64,000 nucleotides of DNA from positions 1-64,000 of the forward strand of contig NZ_JQKO01000004.1 of assembly GCF_000746085.1 (NCBI RefSeq), in the 5' to 3' direction. This DNA comes from Methylocapsa aurea. Lineage in GTDB: Bacteria; Pseudomonadota; Alphaproteobacteria; Rhizobiales; Beijerinckiaceae. Within the stretch, counting starts at the first letter, position 1. Every line of letters starts with the position of its first letter. The position numbers and the translations under genes were made by a program. The notes under the pieces were generated by a model. The model made no database searches, was not told the origin of the DNA, and saw only the letters and a list, made by a program, of their open reading frames with translations. Below, one piece after another: positions 53,783 to 62,332 of the stretch.

Positions 53783-54639
53783 TTCGCTGCCTCCCCTGCG
53801 GCCGCGACGAGTTCGAACGCCGCTTCATAGATTTGATCGACGACCCGCTCGATGTTGCGGTCGCTCAATCGATCGACGCCGTCCAATCGGTCGGAAAGTT
53901 CCCCGCGGGTGCATCCAGTCACGAAGTCATGGAGCTGCTGCTGTGCGCTTTCGACGGCAGCGACATCATCAGGAAGAGTCACGCCACGTCCACCCAGGTC
54001 CGCCACGACGCGGCCTTCGATCGAACGAGCAATGAAATCGAGAAAGAACTCCTGCATCTGGTCCGGCGTCATAGTGCCGAAGTCGCCGACCCCCGACTCT
54101 GCGAGATCGCCGATCGTTTCCAGCATTGCCTGCCGGGCGATCGCTTCGTCTATCGCACCGCCCGGCGGACATACGAACTCCAGGAGTGCCATGAAGACGT
54201 CTGCCGCTGGCCGTCCAGCGAGCCCCGGCAGGTTGAGCTGACGCAGCGCTTCTGCCGCGCCGAAGCGTTGGACATCACGGACGACCCCGAGGAGGCGCGC
54301 GCCCGTTGCGCGGGAAGCCCCCATGCGCCGCGCTGCGCGTCGTGCTCCGCCGGTCCCGTTGCGCACATAGTTAGATAGGGCGCTGCCCAAGGCACTCCGA
54401 CTGCTCGTTCTGGCGAACCGAGAGAAGCTACCGCGCGCGCCTCCCAATCTACCCGCGCCAGAGACGTCTGGCGCGCGCGGGACTGCCGGCGCGCCTGGTA
54501 AGGGTTGAGCGGGGGCAGTTAGATTGGGGGCGCCGGGAGCTGGCGCTGGCCCGGCGGGGGCCACGCCCGGCACCGGGTCATCGACCCAGGAAGGTACGAG
54601 ACCGGTTGCGGGGCCGCCATATCCCTTCGACGTTCCCAT
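53779..54639 (-). CDS. qatB: Qat system protein QatB
   Basis: A 286-aa protein with the QatB-type start MGTSKGYGGPATGLVPSWVD, a Pro/Ala-rich linker, a GSFSRFARTSSRSALGSALS segment and a helical C-terminal domain (LNLPGLAGRPAADVFMALLE). No catalytic motif is visible. It is unique to Qat operons; its function is unknown, and the conserved Gly-rich start could be a substrate tail for the QueC-like partner (inference). It lies between qatA (four-base gap) and qatC (overlap). Confidence 0.85.
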   Translation of the reverse strand: MGTSKGYGGPATGLVPSWVDDPVPGVAPAGPAPAPGAPNLTAPAQPLPGAPAVPRAPDVSGAGRLGGARGSFSRFARTSSRSALGSALSNYVRNGTGGARRAARRMGASRATGARLLGVVRDVQRFGAAEALRQLNLPGLAGRPAADVFMALLEFVCPPGGAIDEAIARQAMLETIGDLAESGVGDFGTMTPDQMQEFFLDFIARSIEGRVVADLGGRGVTLPDDVAAVESAQQQLHDFVTGCTRGELSDRLDGVDRLSDRNIERVVDQIYEAAFELVAAAGEAAK

Positions 54640-54643
54640 CCGG

Positions 54644-56599
54644 TCAGGCCTTCTTCATCGAGGCGATTGCGTGGGCTGCAGTCTGTAGAACCTTGTTCTC
54701 GGTTTGCTCGGCCCAACCGTTCAGGACGCCTTGAAATTCGGCAGCGGTGTTCGTCTCGGTGAAACAATTTCCCAAACTCGATGCAGCCCAAGCCCCAACC
54801 TTCGCGGTTGGCAGTTCTCTAACAAGCCCGAGCAGACGGCGCTGGAGCGGCGGATGTGCCGCGACGAGCGCGATTAGCCCCTGAATGCCTTTCGGCTCTG
54901 TTGTAAAGCTATCTTCCTGCAATATGCGCCCACGGATGGCGTCGAAAACCTCTTCCGGTTCCGGGCCGGTCAGCTTGGCGATCTCCTGTCCGGCACCCCG
55001 GGCCATCATGCGGGGACCCATCAACTTTTCAACAAGACCCTCAAGATGGCTGGCTGCGGCGAGTCCGCCAAGGGAGCTGCGTTTATCCCGCGTAACGAAG
55101 ACGTAAGGGCGAAGATCGACGCCCGCGAGCAGAGGGTCGATTGCCGCCCAGCCCTTCGCCCATTCGTTCTTCGTCCATTCCTCGGCTTCTGCAGGCAATG
55201 GTGTTGCCTTGGGGCGCGGTGCTTTCCGAGCGCCCTTGCCGACCGGCTTATCGTCGTCGTCATCTTCGAAGGCGGGATTGCGAACATAGTCTTCGAAACG
55301 GGCAACCGCCTCGGGTTTGCCGTCGTTGGCGCCTGCGGTCAGCCGAGCGATCTGCTCATAGAACTCGGAATAGAAGCGTTCGGCCAACATGATCTTGGCC
55401 AGAACCGGCCGCTGAATCTCGGCGCCGAAGCCGCGCTCCTCGGCGATCGCGTGGCGGAGCATCATTGAGTTGAGGAACCGCTTGATCTGTCTCGGATTGC
55501 CACGGGTCCCTTCGCTCAAGATCTTGGTGACGTGAGCACTAAGGACGAGCGCCTGATCGATCTCGGGCGGCACGGTTCCGCCCATCGCCGTCTCAACCGT
55601 TTTCCGATCGAGCCCCCGGCTCTTCCAGGGACGCTTCATGTCCTCCCGAGCCGCCCCAAGAAGTTGGATGAAGCGCCTATCGCTTGTGCCGAGCGCATTC
55701 TCGGCGAGAAGCAGGGTGACGTAGACGCGGGTCTCGGCGAGACCGAGAGCGGGGATACGGAACGGCACCTGAATCAGCTTTTCGAGATAATTTCGTGCGT
55801 AGCTTACGGGACCGGAGCTAGGGGGCAGATCGGGAAAGTGCTCGCGGACGGCGTATTCGATCATCAGCTCGTCGGCGCCGATGACAAAGGCGGTGCGTTC
55901 GACGAACAGGAAGAGCCTGATTGCTTCCAAGGTCGCGATGGCCGTCTGCGGAAGGCAGCGGTCGAGATCGTCGACGATGACTACGAGTTGGTCGATATCG
56001 GCGGCGTCCAGCAATTCCTTGAACTCTTCCCGGAAAGCGTGGATGTGTTCAGGAAGATGGTCGGCATCCTCAGGAGCCCTCTTGATGAAATCGCCGGCCT
56101 GTTCCGCCACGCTCTTCATATCTTCGAGCGATAGATGATCCTGCGGTTTGGCCAATACGGCCGTTGCCATATCGAAAAAGCTTTTGACCTGATCGAAGGT
56201 CGGAATGCCGGTTGCCGCTGTGAAAGCGAATCCGCCTGCCTTATGCGCGAGTTTCAGCCAATCGACCCGCTTCAATACCTTGCGGGCGGCTTCCGCGACC
56301 TTGCTTGAAGCCGGCCGAGCGCGGCGCAGTTCATCGACGATGGTTTCGATGACGACTGTCTTGGCATCCTCGAAGCCTTCGAAGGTCCAGCCATTGAACC
56401 AGAGGCAAAGCACGCGCTTGTCGTCAGCGAAGGCGGCCTCGGTCATCTTGAGGACGCTGGACTTTCCCGCGCCCCAGTCTCCGTGGACCCCTATGGTAAC
56501 AGGCGCTTCAGGGGACTCGCGGATGAGCTTGACCACGGTCTTGGCAATCGCCTCGTAGTAGAGGAGATCTGTTGCGGTCTCTTGATCGTTCAAGAACAT
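54644..56599 (-). CDS. qatA: Qat system KAP-family P-loop NTPase QatA
   Basis: A 651-aa KAP NTPase: Walker A VHGDWGAGKSSVLKMTE at residues about 38-55, FNGWTFEGFEDAKTV, and Walker B LVVIVDDLDRCLP followed by LEAIRLFLFVERTAFVIGAD. A KAP-typical insertion lies between the Walker motifs, but it shows little hydrophobic character. First gene of the qat operon; the promoter must lie in 56600-56800. Qat is an established anti-phage system of four genes, and all four are intact here. Confidence 0.88.
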   Translation of the reverse strand: MFLNDQETATDLLYYEAIAKTVVKLIRESPEAPVTIGVHGDWGAGKSSVLKMTEAAFADDKRVLCLWFNGWTFEGFEDAKTVVIETIVDELRRARPASSKVAEAARKVLKRVDWLKLAHKAGGFAFTAATGIPTFDQVKSFFDMATAVLAKPQDHLSLEDMKSVAEQAGDFIKRAPEDADHLPEHIHAFREEFKELLDAADIDQLVVIVDDLDRCLPQTAIATLEAIRLFLFVERTAFVIGADELMIEYAVREHFPDLPPSSGPVSYARNYLEKLIQVPFRIPALGLAETRVYVTLLLAENALGTSDRRFIQLLGAAREDMKRPWKSRGLDRKTVETAMGGTVPPEIDQALVLSAHVTKILSEGTRGNPRQIKRFLNSMMLRHAIAEERGFGAEIQRPVLAKIMLAERFYSEFYEQIARLTAGANDGKPEAVARFEDYVRNPAFEDDDDDKPVGKGARKAPRPKATPLPAEAEEWTKNEWAKGWAAIDPLLAGVDLRPYVFVTRDKRSSLGGLAAASHLEGLVEKLMGPRMMARGAGQEIAKLTGPEPEEVFDAIRGRILQEDSFTTEPKGIQGLIALVAAHPPLQRRLLGLVRELPTAKVGAWAASSLGNCFTETNTAAEFQGVLNGWAEQTENKVLQTAAHAIASMKKA

Positions 56600-56813
56600 T
56601 TAATCTTCCAAGCCCCACTTCTTCGCAAAGCGAATCGCCATGTAAACCAAGTATATTCAACTTATAGGAATTTGGGTCACAGAAACGGATGCCGTCTCCT
56701 CCACACGAATTGGAATAAATCCGGCGTGTCGGATTCTGGTAAAATTTGCGACCTCGATTATTTTGCAGAACAGTCCCGTCGTAAGGCTCACTTCTATCGG
56801 TTCCCAGCGTCCT

Positions 56814-57040
56814 TCCCTAGGCGGTCACGCAGACGGCCTCTCATGTGGGAACATATGACCGGTCCCGCCTCCCGATCAACGCGGCTCGCTTCCGCCCCCG
56901 GATCAAGTCCGGGCTCGTGCAGCTCCGCCCCGCAGGGCGGCGCGCTAACGCGCGGCGTTTGATCCCTCGTCCAATGGTCCCGGTCCCTTTTGCCCCACGA
57001 GGCCGTAATCGCGCGGCTCGCCAAGCAAAGGAGAACGACC
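56814..57040 (+). repeat. Structured leader, copy 2 (upstream of DUF6876 gene)
   Basis: Counterpart of 50440-50656. It differs by scattered substitutions and a short insertion (a CCGGATCAAGTCCGGG hairpin). Loop changes such as CTGA to CTAA leave the GCGCG/CGCGC stem intact, which argues for selected structure. Confidence 0.8.
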
Positions 57041-57409
57041 ATGACCGATACGAAAACACTCACCAGAGACGACCTGATCCAGTTCACCGGAAGCGAGCAA
57101 TGGTATCGTCACGCAATGGTGCGCGACATTCATTACACCGACGGCGTGAAATACGTCGCCGAGACTGGCGGCGCCCATTGGCTGATCGATGAAATCGCCT
57201 TCGCGCAACGTTTCGACAAGCTCATTGCAGCCGAGGAGTTTCAGAGCTGGAAACTCACCGTCAATCTCGATCACACCGCCACGCTCAATTGCGAAGACGG
57301 CAATGGCGGCGTCGTGTTCACCAAGGCGATCGAGTTCACCGATTTTCCGCTGGCGGAAATCACCCTGTATTTCATCAACAACACCATCCTGTTGCCGAGC
57401 GAATATTGA
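57041..57409 (+). CDS. DUF6876-family protein
   Basis: A 122-aa protein starting at ATG 57041 behind AAAGGAGAAC. The family pattern is clear: LIQFTGSEQWYRH, YTDGVKYVAETGGAHWLIDE, FQSWKLTVNLDHTATLNCED and FTDFPLAEITLYFINNTILL, ending LPSEY. Such proteins occur on plasmids and integrative elements, often next to antirestriction genes; no activity is known. It shares its leader with the ardC-like gene about 6 kb upstream, so the two are probably co-induced. Confidence 0.75.
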   Translation: MTDTKTLTRDDLIQFTGSEQWYRHAMVRDIHYTDGVKYVAETGGAHWLIDEIAFAQRFDKLIAAEEFQSWKLTVNLDHTATLNCEDGNGGVVFTKAIEFTDFPLAEITLYFINNTILLPSEY

Positions 57410-57424
57410 CCGGGAGGAGGGACG

Positions 57425-57446
57425 GGCCGCCGTTTGGCGGCCTTTT
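57425..57446 (+). terminator. Intrinsic terminator after DUF6876 gene
   Basis: GGCCGCC-GTTT-GGCGGCC stem followed by TTTT, then CCTTTT, 15 bases past the stop. Confidence 0.85.
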
Positions 57447-57573
57447 CCTTTTGGCCCACCTCTTGTGGGTCCCCCCGCCGGTGCGATGCCGCCCGCCCGG
57501 CATTCCCCGTTGATCCGAGTGGGCAGGTTTTTTTGTTCCGGCACTGTCGAGATCGGGGCGGGCTTGCGTTCTG

Positions 57574-58152
57574 TCATTGAAGCCGGACGATAAATCCCAT
57601 CGGATCGTCGTCGAGCATTTCGACATAGCCGTTCTTCTGCACGCGCATCGAAACGCCGAATAGTACGCCCTGATAAACCATGTAGCCCTTGAAGGCGAAG
57701 GCATCGCCGTCAGCGGTCTCGCCCATGCAAACGAAACGCATATCCTCGGGCATCCGCTGATCCGGCTTGTCTTCATTGACCAGCCTGTAGCCATTCAGAG
57801 ACTCGACGATCACGAAGGACTCGCCGGCATCAGTCTGCAAGAACGTCGTGAAAAACCGGACATAAGCAATCACGTTATCCCGCGTGAGCGCGAGGCCGGC
57901 GGCCTCATTCGCCGCGTGAATATCGGCGCTTTTCCCGGTCAGCGGATAATACTCCTGCGCAGAAAGATCGCCCGGTCCGGCCGCGACCATGAACGCAAGG
58001 TCCATGTCGATGATCATTTTGACCAGTTCGCCATTTCGATAAAATGGAGCCTGCATGGTGGATGCCTCCTGGATCGTGTAATGCGGCGGCAAATCCAGTC
58101 GTTCGTGCAGGCGTGTCAGCTCTTCACCCTGAATAATTTTAGTCCAGGACAT
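57574..58152 (-). CDS. Hypothetical mobile-element protein (192 aa)
   Basis: A 192-aa soluble acidic protein (MSWTKIIQGEELTRLHERLD, MIIDMDLAFMVAAGPGDLSA, TADGDAFAFKGYMVYQGVLF). No signal peptide or recognisable motif. It runs opposite to the neighbouring mobile-element genes and has its own GGAG-like site. Function unknown. Confidence 0.6.
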   Translation of the reverse strand: MSWTKIIQGEELTRLHERLDLPPHYTIQEASTMQAPFYRNGELVKMIIDMDLAFMVAAGPGDLSAQEYYPLTGKSADIHAANEAAGLALTRDNVIAYVRFFTTFLQTDAGESFVIVESLNGYRLVNEDKPDQRMPEDMRFVCMGETADGDAFAFKGYMVYQGVLFGVSMRVQKNGYVEMLDDDPMGFIVRLQ

Positions 58153-58621
58153 TCTGAATGCTCCGTTGCGGTGTGCTCTCCTTTCTATTTTTGACGCTGC
58201 TGTTTGGGCTTCAAGGCGCGTTGCTGGTCATAAACTGGTCATTCGCATAGCGGTCGTGAGCAGGGGATTCACACCGACTCTGCGTTGCGCTTCTACGAAG
58301 ATGCGGCTCCATCCCGCATATCATCGGTAGCCATCAGGAATTGAAGCTGCGTTCCCCGCTTAAACCGGCGCGGACCGTTTGGCGTCGAGCACTGCGAAAT
58401 CGCCCGGCGTGTTCTCCCACTTATGAGGCCCGCCAGAGGGCCTCGAATGCGCGCGATCCCTGAAGACCCGCGTCAGGGCGGCAAGACCTTTCTTCGACCC
58501 TTAAGGAGGGAACCCAACAAAGGACCGGCTTCGCCTTCTTGCCCCCCTGCCTTGTGCGGCTCTTCGGCCGGGCCGCGTCGAGGCCCCGCTGTGGCGGCCT
58601 CCAGAAAGAAGGAGAATCCCG
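58153..58621 (+). other. GC-rich leader region with 18-base repeated motif
   Basis: No gene seen in this roughly 470-base stretch. It contains the first copy of GGGGATTCACACCGACTC (58263-58280) and then a series of inverted repeats up to the start at 58622, for example GAGGCCCGCCAGAGGGCCTC. Its position before a plus-strand mobile-element gene resembles the leaders before the ardC-like and DUF6876 genes. Confidence 0.5.
58263..58280 (+). repeat. GGGGATTCACACCGACTC motif, copy 1
   Basis: Identical 18-base motif found at 58263-58280, 59085-59102 and 62295-62312, always on the plus strand and always upstream of a plus-strand mobile-element gene. Copies 1 and 2 share seven further upstream bases (GTGAGCA). 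Confidence 0.8.
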
Positions 58622-58987
58622 ATGGGACTGGATATGTTCGCACTGACGACCACCGAAAAACCTGCCTCGAACGTCGATTTTGACGCCGATGCGCACGGCG
58701 AGCTGCATTACTGGCGAAAGCACCCCGATCTGCATGGCTGGATGGAAAAGCTGTACCGCGAAAAGGGCGGCGCCGCTCAATCCTTCAACTGCGTCCGCAT
58801 GGTGCTTGCGACGCCTGATCTCGACCGCCTTGAAGCCGACTTCAAAGACAGCCGCCTGCCAGATACGCAGGGCTTCTTTTTCGGCGAGTCGGACGGGTCT
58901 GAAACAGCCGGTGACCTGGCGTTCATCGGCAAGGCGCGCGCCGCCATTCAGGAAGGCCTGACGGTCTATTACACATCGTGGTGGTAA
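58622..58987 (+). CDS. Small conserved phage/plasmid protein (121 aa)
   Basis: A 121-aa protein starting MGLDMFALTTTEKP behind AAGGAG. The pattern HYWRKHPDLHGWMEKLYREK, FNCVRMVLATPDLDRLEADF, TQGFFFGESDG and a C-terminal YYTSWW is common among phage and plasmid proteins sometimes mislabelled phosphoglycerate kinase. It has no kinase features and its role is unknown. An intrinsic terminator follows. Confidence 0.7.
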   Translation: MGLDMFALTTTEKPASNVDFDADAHGELHYWRKHPDLHGWMEKLYREKGGAAQSFNCVRMVLATPDLDRLEADFKDSRLPDTQGFFFGESDGSETAGDLAFIGKARAAIQEGLTVYYTSWW

Positions 58988-58999
58988 GACACCGCCGAA

Positions 59000-59024
59000 A
59001 AGGGCCGCCAGCTGGCGGCCCTTT
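59000..59024 (+). terminator. Intrinsic terminator
   Basis: GGGCCGCC-AGCT-GGCGGCCC stem followed by TTTCT, 12 bases after the stop of the 121-aa gene. It closely resembles the stems after the ardC-like and DUF6876 genes, so these genes share both leader and terminator style. Confidence 0.85.
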
Positions 59025-59084
59025 CTCTGCTTGTGCCCCCCGCCGGCCAGTCCCGCCGGTCCCGATCCCCAGCGGGAGTGAGCA

Positions 59085-59102
59085 GGGGATTCACACCGAC
59101 TC
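59085..59102 (+). repeat. GGGGATTCACACCGACTC motif, copy 2
   Basis: Second copy, 115 bases upstream of the ATG at 59217. The preceding GTGAGCA is also shared with copy 1. Confidence 0.8.
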
Positions 59103-59216
59103 CGCTTTCCATTACGATTCTCCGCTCCGATTGGACCTGTCCGCCATAGCCTCCTGTCCGCCGAAGCCTTGGCGTAGGAGGGCGGCGAAGGCGGATCGCA
59201 TGGAAGGTTTCAAATC

Positions 59217-59699
59217 ATGTGGCGGCGTGACGTTTGTTTACGGCCCGAATGGGACTGGGCATCGAAGCCCGAACACTGGGAACAAAAAGCAGCCGAGGCG
59301 CGGCGCGGCATGGACAGGCGTATTCCAGAACTCAAAGCTGCGGGCTGGAGTGATGCTGACGCCGGGCAAGTCGCCCGTGACTATCTGGAAGAAATCGAGG
59401 TTTGCAGCATCAATGTGGAATTGCTGAACCGCACAGGGTCATTCGATGACCCGGCATGGATCGAGCGGCGCTGCCTTGCCGCCCGCGAACGAATGGACGC
59501 TGAAACAGACCCCGTAATGATGCTTGGCCGCCGTAAGCTGGTCAGAAAATGGAACGAGGAAATTATGCGGTTTCAGGCCATTGTGCGGATCAAATCACGC
59601 ATCGCCTGCGGGAATCAGGCCGGGGCGGAAGCCGCCTATCGTGAATTTTCAGAATGGATGAAGCGACCGGATCGAAAAGACTTCGACGAGACCGGATGA
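59217..59699 (+). CDS. Hypothetical mobile-element protein (160 aa), parent of a partial duplicate
   Basis: A 160-aa highly charged helical protein (WIERRCLAARERMDAETDPV, MMLGRRKLVRKWNEEIMRFQ, NQAGAEAAYREFSEWMKRPD). Its C-terminal 83 residues recur almost unchanged in the frame at 62333. No motif recognised; the Arg/Glu-rich helices could bind DNA or protein. Confidence 0.55.
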   Translation: MWRRDVCLRPEWDWASKPEHWEQKAAEARRGMDRRIPELKAAGWSDADAGQVARDYLEEIEVCSINVELLNRTGSFDDPAWIERRCLAARERMDAETDPVMMLGRRKLVRKWNEEIMRFQAIVRIKSRIACGNQAGAEAAYREFSEWMKRPDRKDFDETG

Positions 59700-59896
59700 T
59701 CAGGGCCGCCGACTGGATCAAGTGCGGAAGGTTTCGCGCACCGCACCCCCGGCCTTAGGCGAGGGGATTGAGGCGGCGCTTCCAGTGGCCGGGCCGCTCT
59801 TGCAAAGTTTAAGAGGCAATCCCACATATTGCGCCATACCTTCCAGACGCGACTACAACTTGTAGTGCGGCATGACCTCGGCGGAGTGACCGGAAT

Positions 59897-60103
59897 ATGG
59901 ATAAGGACCAATTGTTTGTGGAGCGGCGTCCGCAAGGAGATTATGCCGTCAGGAAACCAAATTCGGAGAGGGCCAGCGACGTTCTCCCCACCCAGGCGGA
60001 AGCCATTGAGCGGGCAAGGGAACTGAACCAAGGAAAGCCGCCATTGGTCGAGCGTGTCCGCTACACCGGGCGCGGCAAACCGGACAAATGGCGGAAGCCA
60101 TAG
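59897..60103 (+). CDS. DUF2188-like small protein
   Basis: A 68-aa protein with the DUF2188 pattern: VERRPQGDYAVRKPNSERAS, then LPTQAEAIERARELNQ and a basic C-terminus. Such proteins are short, of unknown function, and common on integrative elements. It starts at ATG 59897 on the plus strand. The gap 60104-60244 holds no gene. Confidence 0.65.
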   Translation: MDKDQLFVERRPQGDYAVRKPNSERASDVLPTQAEAIERARELNQGKPPLVERVRYTGRGKPDKWRKP

Positions 60104-60244
60104 CCCCGCATCACCATTGAATCTCCGCCTCGCCATTCCTTCCATGAGGGGCGGCAGCAAACAATTCCTTACCCACCACCGCCGGCGTGCGCATGAGGCT
60201 CTTGCCATGCACAGCAATCGCCGAGCGGCTAGAGGACAATAACA

Positions 60245-62029
60245 TTGTCTTTCGACCAAGAAATCACCGTTGCCGACAATCAGCAGCTCCGCATTCCGCA
60301 GCGCGAAGGTTGGGTCCGCATAAGAGATCATTTCCAGCAGGCCGACGCCACGCGCGAGGTCGGAATTGTCCTTCCTGTAGGCTGCGGCAAGTCCGGCCTA
60401 ATCGCCATCACGCCTTTTGCTATGGGCGCACGGCGCGCGCTGATAATAGCGCCCGGTACACGAATCCGAGGTCAGCTCGGCAATGACCTGAGGGCTAACA
60501 GCGCCACAAACTTTTACGATCGCTTCGGCGTGATTTCAGGCGATCAGGAGCTTCCGGAGACAACGATCATCGCCAGCGGGCGCGTGAACCTTGACGACAT
60601 CCGGCACGCTGACTTTTCGGTTTCCAATATTCAGCAGATCGCCGGCAACGAGAACCGTTGGCTGGACGATCTTGAAGCGGATTTCTTCGATCTGATTCTG
60701 GTCGATGAAGCGCACCACAACACCGCCGAAAGCTGGCAGCAGGTAAAGAGGCGCTTTCCCTCCGCCCGTATCGTAAATTTCAGCGCCACCCCCAGCCGCG
60801 CAGACGGCGGGTTAATGGAAGGAGAGATCATCTACAGTTTCCCGGTTCTTCGAGCGATCGAGGCGGGCTATGTGAAGCGTCTTCGGGCGAAAATGCTGCG
60901 CCCAACTGAACTGCGCTATGTGGATCGCGCTGATGGGCAAGAGCGCCTGATCGACGCAGACGAGGTCAGGCGACTCGGCGAAAGTGACGCGGAGTTTCGC
61001 CGCGGCATTGTCATGTCTGACCAAACGCTCTGCTCGATAGTGGACCAGTCGATCGGCGAGCTTCGGCGTCTGCGCAAGGAGACAAGGGAGCCACGGCTCA
61101 AGATCATCGCGTCCGCCGTCAATTACGACCATTGCATCCAGATCACTGAAGCCTTCCGGACACGCGGGCTTCGGGCCGCTTATGTGCATTCGCGTGAAGG
61201 CCAAGCGAACGACCGTGTGTTCCAGCAGCTCGAAAACCACGAGTTGGATGTCATCGTTCAGGCCCGTATGCTTGGAGAGGGCTTCGACCACCGCTACCTC
61301 GCGGTTGCGATGGTGGGGAGCATCTTCGCTAACCTGAGTCCTTTTGTGCAGTTCGTCGGCCGCATCATGCGGGCGATCGAGCAAAACCAACCCGGCCATC
61401 CCACTAATCAGGGTGTCGTTGTTTTCCATGTTGGGGCGAATGTCGCTCGCCGATGGAACGATTTTCGGCAATTTAGTGAGGCCGACCAAGGGTTCTTCGC
61501 CGATCTGCTTCCGGAAGTGGAAGACGTTAACTTCACCGGCGACACAGTGGAGCGCGAGCTGGGTGGGGGAGGCGGGCTTGCGCCCGTCGAAATCTTGGAA
61601 GAAAGGGGCGTCCGCGCCGCCGACATGGACCCGATCGGAGATCCACAGGCGGCAGCTCTCCTCCAGCAGCTTGCGGACCTCGGAATTACGCCGGATCAGG
61701 CAGCCCAAGAGATTCGGCGTCTTCGGACCACACGGCAGGATCGCAGGGAAGCCCGGCGCGGCTCTTTGAACGACCGTGTGCAGAACGAGAGCGGCGGCAT
61801 TCTTGGGCGTCTCGGCATCGCACCCGGAGGGAAAACGCTCGACCCGAGGCGGCGGACGCGTAATTTCGTGTGGACGGCCTCAGAGCTGCATCGCCGTGTC
61901 AACGAACGCGTCGGCGGTGCTGCGGCCGATCGCCAGAATTTTACGCTTGAACAACTGGACACGGCGCATACGGCCCTTCCGGAAATCGTGCAGGCATTCG
62001 AGGAGCAGCTTCGCGATGCCGCGCCCTAG
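60245..62029 (+). CDS. SF2 DEAD/DEAH-type helicase
   Basis: A 594-aa superfamily 2 helicase with motif I VLPVGCGKSGLIAI, motif II LILVDEAHH, motif III VNFSATPSR, motif V VQARMLGEGFDH and motif VI QFVGRIMRAIEQ. The C-terminal 180 residues are charged and family-specific. TTG start at 60245 as the frame stands; a later start is possible but motif I must be kept. It overlaps a small zinc-finger gene by 14 bases. The defence-island setting suggests a DNA-acting immune helicase, though no known system with this pair comes to mind. Confidence 0.8.
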   Translation: MSFDQEITVADNQQLRIPQREGWVRIRDHFQQADATREVGIVLPVGCGKSGLIAITPFAMGARRALIIAPGTRIRGQLGNDLRANSATNFYDRFGVISGDQELPETTIIASGRVNLDDIRHADFSVSNIQQIAGNENRWLDDLEADFFDLILVDEAHHNTAESWQQVKRRFPSARIVNFSATPSRADGGLMEGEIIYSFPVLRAIEAGYVKRLRAKMLRPTELRYVDRADGQERLIDADEVRRLGESDAEFRRGIVMSDQTLCSIVDQSIGELRRLRKETREPRLKIIASAVNYDHCIQITEAFRTRGLRAAYVHSREGQANDRVFQQLENHELDVIVQARMLGEGFDHRYLAVAMVGSIFANLSPFVQFVGRIMRAIEQNQPGHPTNQGVVVFHVGANVARRWNDFRQFSEADQGFFADLLPEVEDVNFTGDTVERELGGGGGLAPVEILEERGVRAADMDPIGDPQAAALLQQLADLGITPDQAAQEIRRLRTTRQDRREARRGSLNDRVQNESGGILGRLGIAPGGKTLDPRRRTRNFVWTASELHRRVNERVGGAAADRQNFTLEQLDTAHTALPEIVQAFEEQLRDAAP

Positions 62030-62258
62030 ATCCCTCATTGTCAGCATGGAGATCACGGTTGCCGGCAGCTCTCACAACTGCCGGAACAACGATAGCCATC
62101 GCATCGCGAAGGGTGTGAAGCGCCTGACCATCAAGTCCGATGGCGACAAACAGCATTATTGCCTCGGCTGTGCAAAGGGCTTTCTGGTGAAGGATGTAGA
62201 GCGATTACGCGCGATCCTTGCCGAAATTGAAAGCGGTGCTCCGCCTGCCGCAGCGTAA
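62016..62258 (+). CDS. Small zinc-finger protein coupled to helicase
   Basis: An 80-aa protein starting at ATG 62016 inside the end of the helicase gene. It has a treble-clef-like set: GSSHNCRNNDSHRIAKGVKR with Cys and His, then YCLGCAKGF, giving C-x(n)-H ... C-x2-C, like PARP-type or short C-terminal zinc fingers that bind DNA ends. The C-terminus is a short helix. Overlap implies coupled translation and probably a complex with the helicase. Confidence 0.6.
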   Translation: MPRPRSLIVSMEITVAGSSHNCRNNDSHRIAKGVKRLTIKSDGDKQHYCLGCAKGFLVKDVERLRAILAEIESGAPPAAA

Positions 62259-62294
62259 AGGCATTTTGTTGCATAAATCCGGTGTCAAAAACCG

Positions 62295-62312
62295 GGGGAT
62301 TCACACCGACTC
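62295..62312 (+). repeat. GGGGATTCACACCGACTC motif, copy 3
   Basis: Third copy, 38 bases upstream of the duplicated fragment at 62333. It shares the following CCGCTTT with copy 2. Confidence 0.8.
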
Positions 62313-62332
62313 CGCTTTGCCAGGGTCATTAG

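Noticed and set aside
50440-57045. CRISPR array or IS ends explaining the repeated leaders
   Set aside because: Only two copies about 6 kb apart, each ending at a start codon of a different gene, with no short regular spacers and no transposase between them.
58622-58987. Phosphoglycerate kinase
   Set aside because: A 121-aa protein with no kinase fold or nucleotide motif; this name is a known mislabel for such phage-type proteins.
59636-60331. A 231-codon minus-strand frame
   Set aside because: It overlaps the DUF2188 gene and the ends of two plus-strand genes, and its product shows no protein-like domain.
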